The notes under the pieces are model-generated. The model did not search any database, was not told the origin of the DNA, and saw only the letters and a list, made by a program, of their open reading frames with translations. From contig CAWAND010000004.1 of assembly GCA_963783335.1 (NCBI GenBank), forward strand, positions 558,001-622,000: a stretch of DNA of 64,000 bases, written 5' to 3'. Made by a program: the position numbers and the translations under genes. The stretch comes from CAWAND01 sp963783335 (GTDB lineage: Bacteria > Chloroflexota > Anaerolineae > Anaerolineales > E44-bin32). This document shows positions 51,912 to 59,986 of this stretch, one piece after another (the stretch's first letter is position 1; each line of letters opens with the position of its first letter).

Positions 51912-53407
51912 ACGGTCATCAAGGGCACTTGGGATTTGCCTCCCTGCGCCTGAGGTGCCAGGACCACCGAAATGGGATCCTGATAGAGCACCTGCCATCC
52001 GCTGGACTGAAGAACGGTGACCAAAGGCGCCTCCGGTTCGATCATCACCAAGCGGATCCCCCACTTTTCGAACAGCGACTTCCAGCTCGGTTGCCCAGAC
52101 CAGGCTGCCAGGTACGAATTCAAGATTTCGTCGTCGAAAAGGTCGGTTCTTCCGTCGACGAAACTCAGGTAGTTCGGATAGAGCCGCCAGAGCACATAGC
52201 CACCCCAGTTGTACGAGTTAAACAGAGGGCCTGGCGGCTGTTTCGCCTGAACAAAATCGACGGCGCCAACCGGCATGGCCTGCTCGATCGCCTGGCGGTT
52301 GACCGAGTCCGGGAGCTGCGTGGCAATGCGTGCCACCGCCCCCAGAGTCACGAGCACAAACAGCAGCATATTGAGGGCACGAGCCAGCCTCTCGGGCACC
52401 TGGCGTCCGCCTCGAAACCTGGTGCGGAGCGATTCGACACTTGCTTCGAGGTGCCTGGCGAGAACCGGGGCTGTGACAATCGCGAACAGTCCAATGTTGC
52501 GCGCGGCATCAAAGCCCAGATAGGTGAAAACGGCCACCAAGATGAGCGCTGTGGCTCGCGGTCTGCGGCGTGACGCAGCCAGAGTCACCATCAGCAGGAT
52601 GACCATCAACAGAAACGGCTGCATCTGCAGTTGATGAAAACTCGGGCTCTGCCACTCTTGGATGTACTCCCGAAGCACATGGATCGAGACGGTCTGCAGC
52701 GGGTAGAAGATCATGCGCGGACCAACCGGGTTGAGAGACACGGCCGCCAGTGAGAGCGCGCCCCCGATCAGCCAATCCGTGATCGTCGTCCGCCGGGCAG
52801 CCCAGACTTCGGAGCGGAGCGCACCTCGTAGCGGGGCCAGCAGCAACTCAGTCAACTCACCCAGGACATACAGCCCAATCAACAGCAAGCCAACGGCGAA
52901 GCCGCCGTGCAAGTTGACCCATAGGAGCATACCCAACGGGAGCAGCCACCAAACGCGGATACGTCCCAGCCTTTGGGCTTCCAGCATCGCTACAAATGCC
53001 CCCGTCAACGCCAGGGTGAAGATTTGGGGGCGAGCGGACCAAAAAACTCCTGAAGCAGAAGCCGCAAATACCAGCACAAAGCCGCGCACAAGCGGGCCGG
53101 TTTCCAGCACCGGCCAGAGGCACATGAAGGCCAACAGCACCATGAACCCGGTCAGAAGGTCGAGGCCCGCATAGCCAAAGGTCCTGAAATCGACCAGGAG
53201 TGCAACCTGCGCCAGCCAGCCAGGGTAGAGCCATGGCTGGCCCTGGCGAGTCAACGAGAATGGATCCACCGTCAACCAGCGTCCGTGCTCGAGCATCCAA
53301 GCACCCGCTCGCAGGTGCCACCAGGTATCACTGTCGACGGAGGTACGCACGGCCATGGCCAAGATGGCCAGACCGGTGACGCCCAGGACCAGGCGGCGAA
53401 ACGTCAC
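51890..53407 (-). CDS. Polytopic membrane protein, GT-C-like
   Basis: 505 residues, about ten hydrophobic segments. The first loop DSDTWWHLRAGAWMLEHGRWLTVDPFSLTRQGQPWLYPGWLAQV is a common pattern in bacterial GT-C-like proteins. A C-terminal soluble domain contains GPLFNSYNWGGYVLWRLYPNYLSFVDGRTDLF, frequent in this group. No acceptor can be named. The last 22 bases overlap the end of the decayed gene on the other strand, and its start overlaps the end of the gene at 53404 by four bases. Confidence 0.8.
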   Translation of the reverse strand: MTFRRLVLGVTGLAILAMAVRTSVDSDTWWHLRAGAWMLEHGRWLTVDPFSLTRQGQPWLYPGWLAQVALLVDFRTFGYAGLDLLTGFMVLLAFMCLWPVLETGPLVRGFVLVFAASASGVFWSARPQIFTLALTGAFVAMLEAQRLGRIRVWWLLPLGMLLWVNLHGGFAVGLLLIGLYVLGELTELLLAPLRGALRSEVWAARRTTITDWLIGGALSLAAVSLNPVGPRMIFYPLQTVSIHVLREYIQEWQSPSFHQLQMQPFLLMVILLMVTLAASRRRPRATALILVAVFTYLGFDAARNIGLFAIVTAPVLARHLEASVESLRTRFRGGRQVPERLARALNMLLFVLVTLGAVARIATQLPDSVNRQAIEQAMPVGAVDFVQAKQPPGPLFNSYNWGGYVLWRLYPNYLSFVDGRTDLFDDEILNSYLAAWSGQPSWKSLFEKWGIRLVMIEPEAPLVTVLQSSGWQVLYQDPISVVLAPQAQGGKSQVPLMTVYSPNMR

Positions 53408-55059
53408 GGCTTCAGGCCCGCCGGGGCCAGGTCTGCTGCGCTCAATCTCACGGGACGTGAGAGGTCATAGAAGACATGATACGGACCAATCCACTTATCG
53501 CGGAAAGCAACGCCCCGCAGGTCGAGTCCGCTGGAAAGCGCGTCATCCAGGCCGGGGTGATTGGTGGTGACATAGGCTACTTTCGAGCTGTTCGACACCA
53601 GCTCATCGTAGGGCGAATAGCGATCATCTCTTGGCGTGTACCGAAAGTCCTGATGGTAGGGCAGCGTGGGGATGAACACAAGCCGCTCTTCTGAAATGAA
53701 TGCCAATGGGTAAGCGACCCAATAGTTGGAATAGCCGCGGGTCTCCCCATTGGCCTCAAGGAATCCAGCCAGCTCCGGAAGATATGAGGCATCGACCTGG
53801 GCCACTGGGTCAAAGGCGGTTGTCAGGCGGGGGGACATTGGGCGAGCCGCCTGGAAGGTGCTGACAAGATTAAAAAGCAGCACGCAACCCAAGGCTGCGC
53901 CCGCCCACCGACTCCCCCTTGCATGCCTCAAATCCGCCACCCAAGCTCCGCCAACGACAGCCATCACCATGTAGACCGGCAAGAAATAGCGCCCACTGGG
54001 GTCGGCGCCGAAGGGCGAGAGCAGAAATCCGGCCAGCAATACCGCCACCACTGAGAGTAGGAGCCAGCCCGCGACCCGATCATTCCCTAACTGAAAACGG
54101 CGCATGCCCGCCCAGCCGAGTGCGCCCAACCAGAAGATCAGGGCCAGAGGAACCAGCGGCCATGCCAGAACGTCAACCGACCATGGCGGGCGCAGACCCA
54201 TCATGACCGTGGGTCCGAAAAGGAGCAGGTTCATGAAATGGCTCCCAATGGCCGCCAACCAGTCTGTCGGGGAGGCGCCGGCGATAGCCGAGCCTCCCAA
54301 CTCGGTGACCAATGAACCCAGGCCGTGATCGACCGCCCAGCCAAGCCAGGGCGCTGCACCAATGATCCCCCCCAGCCCTGCGGCCAGAACCGCAACCGCG
54401 CGATGACGGCTCCCCTTCCGACGGAGGAGGCTGGGCAGAACAAAGGGAAGGCTCGCCAGGCTGTAGACGAGTGTCAAGCCGAAGACCCACAAACCGAGCC
54501 CGCTTAGGAGCCCCCATGCAAACCACAATCGCGGACTCTGGGGTCTGGCGCGGAGTGAGAGCGAGGTGAGCAGGATCAGGTTGCCGATGATGAGAGCCTC
54601 GCCGTAGCCGCCTAACGACACCGTCGTGTAAAGGGTCACCCCCACCGTCGGTACCGCCAGCAACATGGCGGATGCCCAGGCAGCCAGGCGTGAGCCGGTG
54701 GCCCGAAGGACAAACAGATAGCTGGTTCCTACAGTGAGCATGTAAAGCCCCACCTGGACGGCCCTTATCACCCATACCTGGGCTCCCGCAACTGAGAACC
54801 CGGCCGCGATCAGCCATGCGTCCAGGCTCCCCAGATAGGCCTGACCGTAGAAGAAGACCGGGCGTTCGCCCTGCAGGATGTGCCTGGCCATCAAGCCCAC
54901 CACGGCCTCGTCTGCATTGAATGGAAACGCACCCCACGCGAGCAGCAGGGCTTTCAGGCCAACAACGACTGTTAGAGGCAAGACCAGCCCCCAGGGCCAG
55001 CTGAAGAATCGCGCCAAACTGTCTCTCGGTGCCGGAATCTTGGCCGCCTTTGTCGTCAT
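53404..55059 (-). CDS. Polytopic membrane protein, PMT/GT39-like glycosyltransferase
   Basis: 551 residues, about eleven hydrophobic segments. The first loop FNADEAVVGLMARHILQGERPVFFYGQAYLGSLDAWLIA carries the acidic DE pair of the family and the GQAYLGSLDAW pattern seen in many GT39-like proteins. The C-terminal soluble part is ETRGYSNYWVAYPLAFISEERLVFIPTLPYHQDFRY. Divergent from the gene at 55116, whose start is 57 bases away. Confidence 0.82.
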   Translation of the reverse strand: MTTKAAKIPAPRDSLARFFSWPWGLVLPLTVVVGLKALLLAWGAFPFNADEAVVGLMARHILQGERPVFFYGQAYLGSLDAWLIAAGFSVAGAQVWVIRAVQVGLYMLTVGTSYLFVLRATGSRLAAWASAMLLAVPTVGVTLYTTVSLGGYGEALIIGNLILLTSLSLRARPQSPRLWFAWGLLSGLGLWVFGLTLVYSLASLPFVLPSLLRRKGSRHRAVAVLAAGLGGIIGAAPWLGWAVDHGLGSLVTELGGSAIAGASPTDWLAAIGSHFMNLLLFGPTVMMGLRPPWSVDVLAWPLVPLALIFWLGALGWAGMRRFQLGNDRVAGWLLLSVVAVLLAGFLLSPFGADPSGRYFLPVYMVMAVVGGAWVADLRHARGSRWAGAALGCVLLFNLVSTFQAARPMSPRLTTAFDPVAQVDASYLPELAGFLEANGETRGYSNYWVAYPLAFISEERLVFIPTLPYHQDFRYTPRDDRYSPYDELVSNSSKVAYVTTNHPGLDDALSSGLDLRGVAFRDKWIGPYHVFYDLSRPVRLSAADLAPAGLKP

Positions 55060-55081
55060 GCTGCCTGCCCCGAGCTCCCAA

Positions 55082-55109
55082 TTACCATTTTCCAGGTCCT
55101 TGCTATAAT
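55082..55109 (+). promoter_or_regulatory. Promoter of the gene at 55116, leaderless type
   Basis: TTGCTATAAT holds an extended -10 (TGCTATAAT, box at 55104-55109), with TTACCA 16 bases upstream at 55082-55087. Transcription would start at about 55116, which is the A of the ATG, so the message would have no leader. Confidence 0.55.
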
Positions 55110-55115
55110 CTCGCC

Positions 55116-56636
55116 ATGTCTGGGCGTCTCGAACGGGCCGTGCCTTGGGTTATCGCTCTCATCGCTTTGGTTGCACGCTTGATACCGGGCCCGCGCACCA
55201 TTGACGATGCCTACATCACTTTCCGCTATGCGCAAAACCTGATTTCAGGCGCTGGTTTTGTTTACAACGCCGGCGAACGTGTCTTGGGGACCACGACTCC
55301 ACTCTACACGTTGCTGATGTCCCTGCTATCGATACCGGTCGGCGGCGCATCGGCGCCCTTCCCCTACCTGGCTCTGGTGGCAAATGCCGTGTTAGGCGCC
55401 GCCAGCTGCTGGCTTCTCATACGTCTTGGAAGCCACCTTGGGTATCCTATTGCAGGCTCGATCACGGCCGTCGTTTGGGCGTTGGCCCCCATGTCGGTGA
55501 CCTTTGCCATCGGCGGCATGGAGACGAGCCTCTTCGTCCTCCTCATCCTGGCGACATTCTACTTCTACTACAGCCAGCGCCCAACTGCCGGCGCTTTGAT
55601 GGCTGCTCTGTGCTTGCTCACCCGACCGGATGGCATCCTTTTCATCGGCCCACTGGCCTTGGAGAGAGCGCGGCAAGCCTGGCTGACCAAACACGAGCGC
55701 ACGATCCCTGCCTTCGGCTGGTCCGAGGGGATGGCGTTTCTTCTGCCATTGGCGGCCTGGACCGCATTCGCAGGACTCTACTTCGGCAATCCGCTCCCGA
55801 ACTCAATTGCCGCCAAGATCTCCGCCTATCATCTCCCCCCCAACGCGGCGCTGATCCGCCTGCTCCAACACTATGCCACGCCTTTCCTTGGGCAGCTTAC
55901 ATTTGGAAACACCTGGATTCCAATCGGCCTGGTTCTCTTTCCTTTCCTATTCGGACTGGGCGCCCTCACGGTCCTTCGCCGACGGTCAGACCTGTGGCCC
56001 ATCTTCGCGGCGCCCTGGATCTATCTGATAGTGTTCTCGGCTTTCAACCCGCTGATTTTCCGCTGGTACCTGGCGCCGCCGCTTCCGTTCTATTTCTTGG
56101 GAATCGCGCTGGGCATGGAACGGCTGGGAACCGACCTGCGCACCCGCCTGGTGCCGCTTGGAATGGGCCTTGCCGCGGCCATCCTGACCCTGCACGGTTG
56201 GGTGCTCCACCCATCTCACGGACTCGATCGCCCTGCCCCCGACATGGCCTACACCAAGCTTGAGCTCTTGTATATTGAGGTGGCCGACGATCTTAAGCAG
56301 AGACTTGAGCCCGGGCAGACGGTGGCGGCGGGTGACATCGGCGCCCTGGGCTACTACACCGGGGCACACATGCTGGACACACTGGGACTTGTTTCGCCAG
56401 ATGCGTCAGCCTACTATCCGCTGGATGCCGCCTACTATGTGATCAACTATGCCATCCCGCCAAAGCTCATTTCAGATTTGAAACCCGACTATGTCGTCCT
56501 GCTCGAAGTGTATGGCCGCAAAGGCCTTCTCCAAGACGAGGCCTTCGTACGGGCATACCGACTGATAGAGACCCTGCCGACAGACATCTACGGCAGCCGC
56601 GACATGTTCGTCTTTGCTCGAGCGATCGACAAGTGA
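55116..56636 (+). CDS. Polytopic membrane protein, GT-C glycosyltransferase-like
   Basis: 506 residues, about nine hydrophobic segments. The first loop TIDDAYITFRYAQNLISGAGFVYNAGERVLGTTTPLYTLLMSLL parallels that of the gene at 43545 (acidic pair, then G-T-T/S-P-L). The C-terminal soluble part has TVAAGDIGALGYYTGAHMLDTLGLVSPDASAYYPLD, also shared with 43545, so the two are paralogues. ATG at 55116 is at the predicted transcription start; an earlier ATG at 55029 lies upstream of the promoter and overlaps the divergent gene. Confidence 0.82.
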   Translation: MSGRLERAVPWVIALIALVARLIPGPRTIDDAYITFRYAQNLISGAGFVYNAGERVLGTTTPLYTLLMSLLSIPVGGASAPFPYLALVANAVLGAASCWLLIRLGSHLGYPIAGSITAVVWALAPMSVTFAIGGMETSLFVLLILATFYFYYSQRPTAGALMAALCLLTRPDGILFIGPLALERARQAWLTKHERTIPAFGWSEGMAFLLPLAAWTAFAGLYFGNPLPNSIAAKISAYHLPPNAALIRLLQHYATPFLGQLTFGNTWIPIGLVLFPFLFGLGALTVLRRRSDLWPIFAAPWIYLIVFSAFNPLIFRWYLAPPLPFYFLGIALGMERLGTDLRTRLVPLGMGLAAAILTLHGWVLHPSHGLDRPAPDMAYTKLELLYIEVADDLKQRLEPGQTVAAGDIGALGYYTGAHMLDTLGLVSPDASAYYPLDAAYYVINYAIPPKLISDLKPDYVVLLEVYGRKGLLQDEAFVRAYRLIETLPTDIYGSRDMFVFARAIDK

Positions 56637-56648
56637 AAGATTTCACAA
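56631..56648. promoter_or_regulatory. Rex-like palindrome, copy 4
   Basis: AAGTGAAAGATTTCACAA, 16 of 18 to the symmetric site. It contains the stop codon of the gene before and the GTG start of the gene after. Because it is coding here, some of the match is constrained by the codons KDFT. Confidence 0.3.
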
Positions 56649-57937
56649 AGCGACATGCTGGCGCACTGATCCTGATCCCAGTGCTGACCCTGATTCATGT
56701 GCTGGGAACGGCCTCGGTCCCCTTTCACCCCGACGAAAGCTCTCTCCTCTACCAGAGCCGGGATCTGGAGATCTGGCTCACCCACCCGCTCGATCTGGCC
56801 TGGCGGCCCGGAGGACCTCCCGGCGACCCAGCCGGATACCGTGCACTCAATGCTCCGCTGCCAAAGTACGTTTTGGGCATTGGGCGGCGGCTGGCAGGTT
56901 TCGGCCCTGAGGCGGTGTCGGTCGATTGGGATTGGACTCTGGATTGGGGGGCCAACGTCAAAGCTGGGGCCATGCCAGATCCGCGCCTTCTCCTCGGCGC
57001 GCGTCTGGCGAGCAGCGCGCTGATCGCCTTGAGCTTGCTCTTCATCTACAAAGCAGGCCTCGAAATCAGCGGGCGAGGGACGGCATTGTTGGCCGTCTTT
57101 CTGGCCGGCACGAACGCCTTGGTTTTGCTGCACGCCCGCCGCGCCATGGCGGAGGGGACGCTTTTTTTAGCCGTATCCTTTGCATTGTGGGGCATCACCG
57201 TCGCCGGAAGGCGCCCATGGCTGGCAGGGGTTGGCTCAGCGCTGGCTTTCGCTGCCAAGCAATCAGCAGCCCCTTTGGCACTCATCGGAGTCGTAGCTGC
57301 CGTTTGGCCTCAGCCCGGAGAGGGCGCCAGGATCCGCTGGAAACAAGGTCTCCGATTTCTGCTGGCGGGCGCGGCCCTCACCGTCGTCCTGCAGCCTTTC
57401 TTCTGGGCCCATCCGTTGGGTGCGGCACGCGCCATGCTCGACGCCCGCCGGGCATTGCTGACGTCTCAGATTGAAACCTTGCACGCCGTGGCCCCTGGCC
57501 GTGTCCTCGAGAGCCCGGCCGAGCGCACCGCCGCCATGTTGGGCGAGCTGTTCATTATCCCCCCACAGCTGTCGGAGGCAGGCAACTACCTTCAACAGAC
57601 CGCCTCCCAGGATCATGCCTACCTGGGGAATCCATTCCACCGGCTGCTGAGGGGTTTTGTCGCCGGCGGGCTCATGCTCGGGCTTACTCTGCTGGGGTTG
57701 CTGCTCAGCCTGTGGCCTGCGTCGGGGGACATCCGTGAAAAGCGAGTGGCCCGCCGCTGGTTGGCGGTGGCGGGGATGGCGGAAGCGCTGGCCCTGCTGT
57801 GGGCCAATCCCTTGCCCTTCCAGCGCTACTATCTCCCGCTGATTCCCTTTGTCACATTGTGGGGGGCGTTCGGAGCATCTGGGCTGGCGAAAGCGCTCAT
57901 CCTGCTTCGCCGGAGGCGCCAACCCCAGCTCAGCTAG
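56633..57937 (+). CDS. Polytopic membrane protein, PMT-like glycosyltransferase
   Basis: 434 residues, about nine hydrophobic segments. VPFHPDESSLLYQSRDLEIWLTHPLDLAW has the DE pair after the first helix, and later AFVHARRAMAEG-like text (LVLLHARRAMAEGTLFLAVSFALW) as in GT39 relatives. The C-terminus ends in a helix and basic residues. GTG start overlaps the stop of the gene before (GTGA), so the two are translated together. Confidence 0.8.
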   Translation: MKDFTKRHAGALILIPVLTLIHVLGTASVPFHPDESSLLYQSRDLEIWLTHPLDLAWRPGGPPGDPAGYRALNAPLPKYVLGIGRRLAGFGPEAVSVDWDWTLDWGANVKAGAMPDPRLLLGARLASSALIALSLLFIYKAGLEISGRGTALLAVFLAGTNALVLLHARRAMAEGTLFLAVSFALWGITVAGRRPWLAGVGSALAFAAKQSAAPLALIGVVAAVWPQPGEGARIRWKQGLRFLLAGAALTVVLQPFFWAHPLGAARAMLDARRALLTSQIETLHAVAPGRVLESPAERTAAMLGELFIIPPQLSEAGNYLQQTASQDHAYLGNPFHRLLRGFVAGGLMLGLTLLGLLLSLWPASGDIREKRVARRWLAVAGMAEALALLWANPLPFQRYYLPLIPFVTLWGAFGASGLAKALILLRRRRQPQLS

Positions 57938-57950
57938 CTCGCCCGTCTCA

Positions 57951-57980
57951 AAGAAAACGCCAGGCGCGTCTGCGCCTGGC
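57951..57980 (-). terminator. Intrinsic terminator of the sigma factor gene
   Basis: GCCAGGCGC and GCGCCTGGC pair as a nine-base stem with a four-base loop (57959-57980). On the minus strand the stem is followed by GTTTTCTTT. It may also end the glycosyltransferase operon from the other side. Confidence 0.8.
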
Positions 57981-58011
57981 TGGCACACCCCCCGCACCGA
58001 GAGGAACCTAT

Positions 58012-59280
58012 CTAGTTCCCCAGATAGCCTGAAAGCTTTCGCCGCCGGCTTGGATGTCGCAAACGCGAGAGAGCCTGAGCTTCGATTTGGCGCACACGCT
58101 CGCGAGTAACGCCCATTTTACGGCCAACTTCCTCCAGCGTGTAGCTTTGGCCGTCCATTAGGCCATAGCGGAGCTGGAGGATCCGCACCTCACGCGGCGG
58201 CATGTCCAGCAGAATCTCGTCCAAATGTTGGCGCAGTAAGCTGTGGGTCACGGTGTCGGCCGGGGCCGCTGAGTCCCTGTCCTCGACGAAATCGGCCAAA
58301 ACAGAATCCTCATCCTCGTCCATCGGCATCTCAAGTGAGATCGGCCGCCGGGACACTTGGATCATATTCTCCACCTTCTTGACGGGGACGCCGAGCGCCT
58401 CCGCCATCTCGTCCAAGGTGGGTTCGCGCCCAAGGCGCTGGGTCAGCCGATGGGTCGTTCGGAGAAGCTTGTTGATCTGATCACCCATATGGACCGGCAC
58501 TCTGATGGTCCGCCCCTGGTCAGCGATAGCGCGGGTCACAGCCTGACGAATCCACCATGTCGCATAGGTCGAAAACTTGTGCCCGCGTTGGTACTCAAAC
58601 TTCTTCGTGGCGCGGATCAGGCCGATGTTGCCCTCTTGAATCAGGTCCAAGAACGGCACGCCTCGGCCGACGTAGCGCTTGGCAACGCTGATCACCAAGC
58701 GCGAATTGGCTGTGATCAGATGCTCACGTGCAGCCCAGCCATCCTGAACCAGCTCCTGCAGCTCAGCCCGATTCTTGGTTGAAGACGGGCCGTTGGCCAT
58801 CAGGAACCGGGCTTCTTTGCCGCGTTCAATCCTCTTGGCGAGCTCAACTTCTTCTTTGGCAGTGAGGAGCGGGATTCTTCCGACGACCTTGAGATACAAC
58901 CCCACGCTGTCATCGATATCGAGGTTGGAGACCTCCAGCGGGTCTTCATCTTCTAGCGCCTCGCTGACCTGATCCGGCTGACTGTCCTTCTGGTCCGGGT
59001 CGTCAACAACCACAACCCCGGCTGCTGTCAGGGCCGCGAAAAGCTCTTCAACCAGGTCCACATCCTCTTCCGCCTCAGGCAACACCCGCGAGATGTCTTC
59101 GTAGGTCACATAGCCGTGATCGCGCCCGAAATCGACCAGTTTGCGGATCGCCTGATCCTGTTCATCTTGCTCCGCTTCGGGCGCTTCCTTAATAACCAAG
59201 CGGATCCCGACGGGCGGGGAATCCAAAGTATCTGACTTCATACGGCCGCGAGTTGAGGAGTGATAGTGGTGTTTGTTCAT
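58012..59280 (-). CDS. sigA: Principal RNA polymerase sigma factor (sigma-70 family)
   Basis: About 422 residues. The N-terminal part has a region 1.1-like helical section (IRKLVDFGRDHGYVTYEDISRVLPE) and an acidic stretch, then region 1.2 (DSVGLYLKVVGRIPLLTAKEEVELAKRIE), region 2 (NSRLVISVAKRYVGRGVPFLDLIQEGNIGLIRATKKFEYQRGHKFSTYATWWIRQAVTRAI), region 3 and region 4 with the HTH (YTLEEVGRKMGVTRERVRQIEAQALSRLRHPSR). This is the layout of the housekeeping factor. ATG at 59280 fits a leaderless transcript from the promoter at 59288-59316; a later ATG at 59241 has no ribosome site. Confidence 0.93.
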   Translation of the reverse strand: MNKHHYHSSTRGRMKSDTLDSPPVGIRLVIKEAPEAEQDEQDQAIRKLVDFGRDHGYVTYEDISRVLPEAEEDVDLVEELFAALTAAGVVVVDDPDQKDSQPDQVSEALEDEDPLEVSNLDIDDSVGLYLKVVGRIPLLTAKEEVELAKRIERGKEARFLMANGPSSTKNRAELQELVQDGWAAREHLITANSRLVISVAKRYVGRGVPFLDLIQEGNIGLIRATKKFEYQRGHKFSTYATWWIRQAVTRAIADQGRTIRVPVHMGDQINKLLRTTHRLTQRLGREPTLDEMAEALGVPVKKVENMIQVSRRPISLEMPMDEDEDSVLADFVEDRDSAAPADTVTHSLLRQHLDEILLDMPPREVRILQLRYGLMDGQSYTLEEVGRKMGVTRERVRQIEAQALSRLRHPSRRRKLSGYLGN

Positions 59281-59287
59281 CGAGATC

Positions 59288-59316
59288 AGAATACAGAAAA
59301 TTCGGTAGTAATGCAA
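59288..59316 (-). promoter_or_regulatory. Promoter of sigA, leaderless type
   Basis: On the minus strand TTGCAT (59316-59311) and TATTCT (59293-59288) are 17 bases apart. The start of transcription would be at about 59281-59280, the same as the ATG. Confidence 0.5.
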
Positions 59317-59379
59317 TGCATGATCCGATGGCCCCCGGAGCCAGACCACATGGCCCACGCCTGAAGTCAGCCGGAACGG

Positions 59380-59973
59380 TCAGGGAGTGGGTGTCGGGAG
59401 GGCGAGTGCTTGAGGCGTGAGCGTCGGCCTCGGGGTCGCGGTGGCTATCGGAGGGCTGCCTGCCATGGCGGTGACATTGCCCAATGTGTAGCTGCTCACA
59501 AAATAGACGGTGCCGCTGGATGGAAGTTTGACATAGACCACATCCCCTGTCGGTGAGGTCTGCCCCACGAGTAGCTGGTCGCTTGAGCCGTCACGCAAAC
59601 CGACCGTAATCCGGAAGGAAGGATTGTCGAGTCCAAAGGCTGCCAGATCTGCGTCAGGGCTGGAATCACTGGGCACGAGGCTGGCCAGGGTGTCGGCTGC
59701 TATCTCCAAACGTCCGACATCGGCCAGGTCCTTGGGCTGGTCCAGGACCCACCCCGGCGATGCGTTCCGATGGGCCTGCACGATATCCCCCGTCTCGAGA
59801 TCCTCAATCTTCAGAGACATGATGTCGCGAGAGGCAAAGCTCCACAAAGGCGCTGCCGTGGGTGTTGCATCCGCCGACTGCGCCGACGAGCCGCCAGATC
59901 TGGCATACCAAATGGCGCCCGCCAGAGCCACTGCGAACACAATCAACGCAATCCATGTGCTGCGTCTAATCAT
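59380..59973 (-). CDS. DUF4340-type protein linked to a GldG-like exporter
   Basis: 197 residues. N-terminal membrane helix (WIALIVFAVALAGAIWYA), then a beta-rich domain with SLKIEDLETGDIVQAHRN, WVLDQPKDLADVGRLEIAADTLASLVPSD, and DLAAFGLDNPSFRITVGLRDGSSDQLLVGQTSPTGDVVYVKLP, which is the DUF4340 pattern. Such proteins often stand beside GldG/ABC-2 genes, as here (13 bases away). The function is not known. Confidence 0.8.
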   Translation of the reverse strand: MIRRSTWIALIVFAVALAGAIWYARSGGSSAQSADATPTAAPLWSFASRDIMSLKIEDLETGDIVQAHRNASPGWVLDQPKDLADVGRLEIAADTLASLVPSDSSPDADLAAFGLDNPSFRITVGLRDGSSDQLLVGQTSPTGDVVYVKLPSSGTVYFVSSYTLGNVTAMAGSPPIATATPRPTLTPQALALPTPTP

Positions 59974-59986
59974 GACGAGAGCGGCC

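Noticed and set aside
51188..52573. Plus-strand open frame of 461 codons
   Set aside because: Only its middle part is related to GT87-like proteins; from about 51900 on it is the antisense of an intact membrane protein gene on the minus strand.
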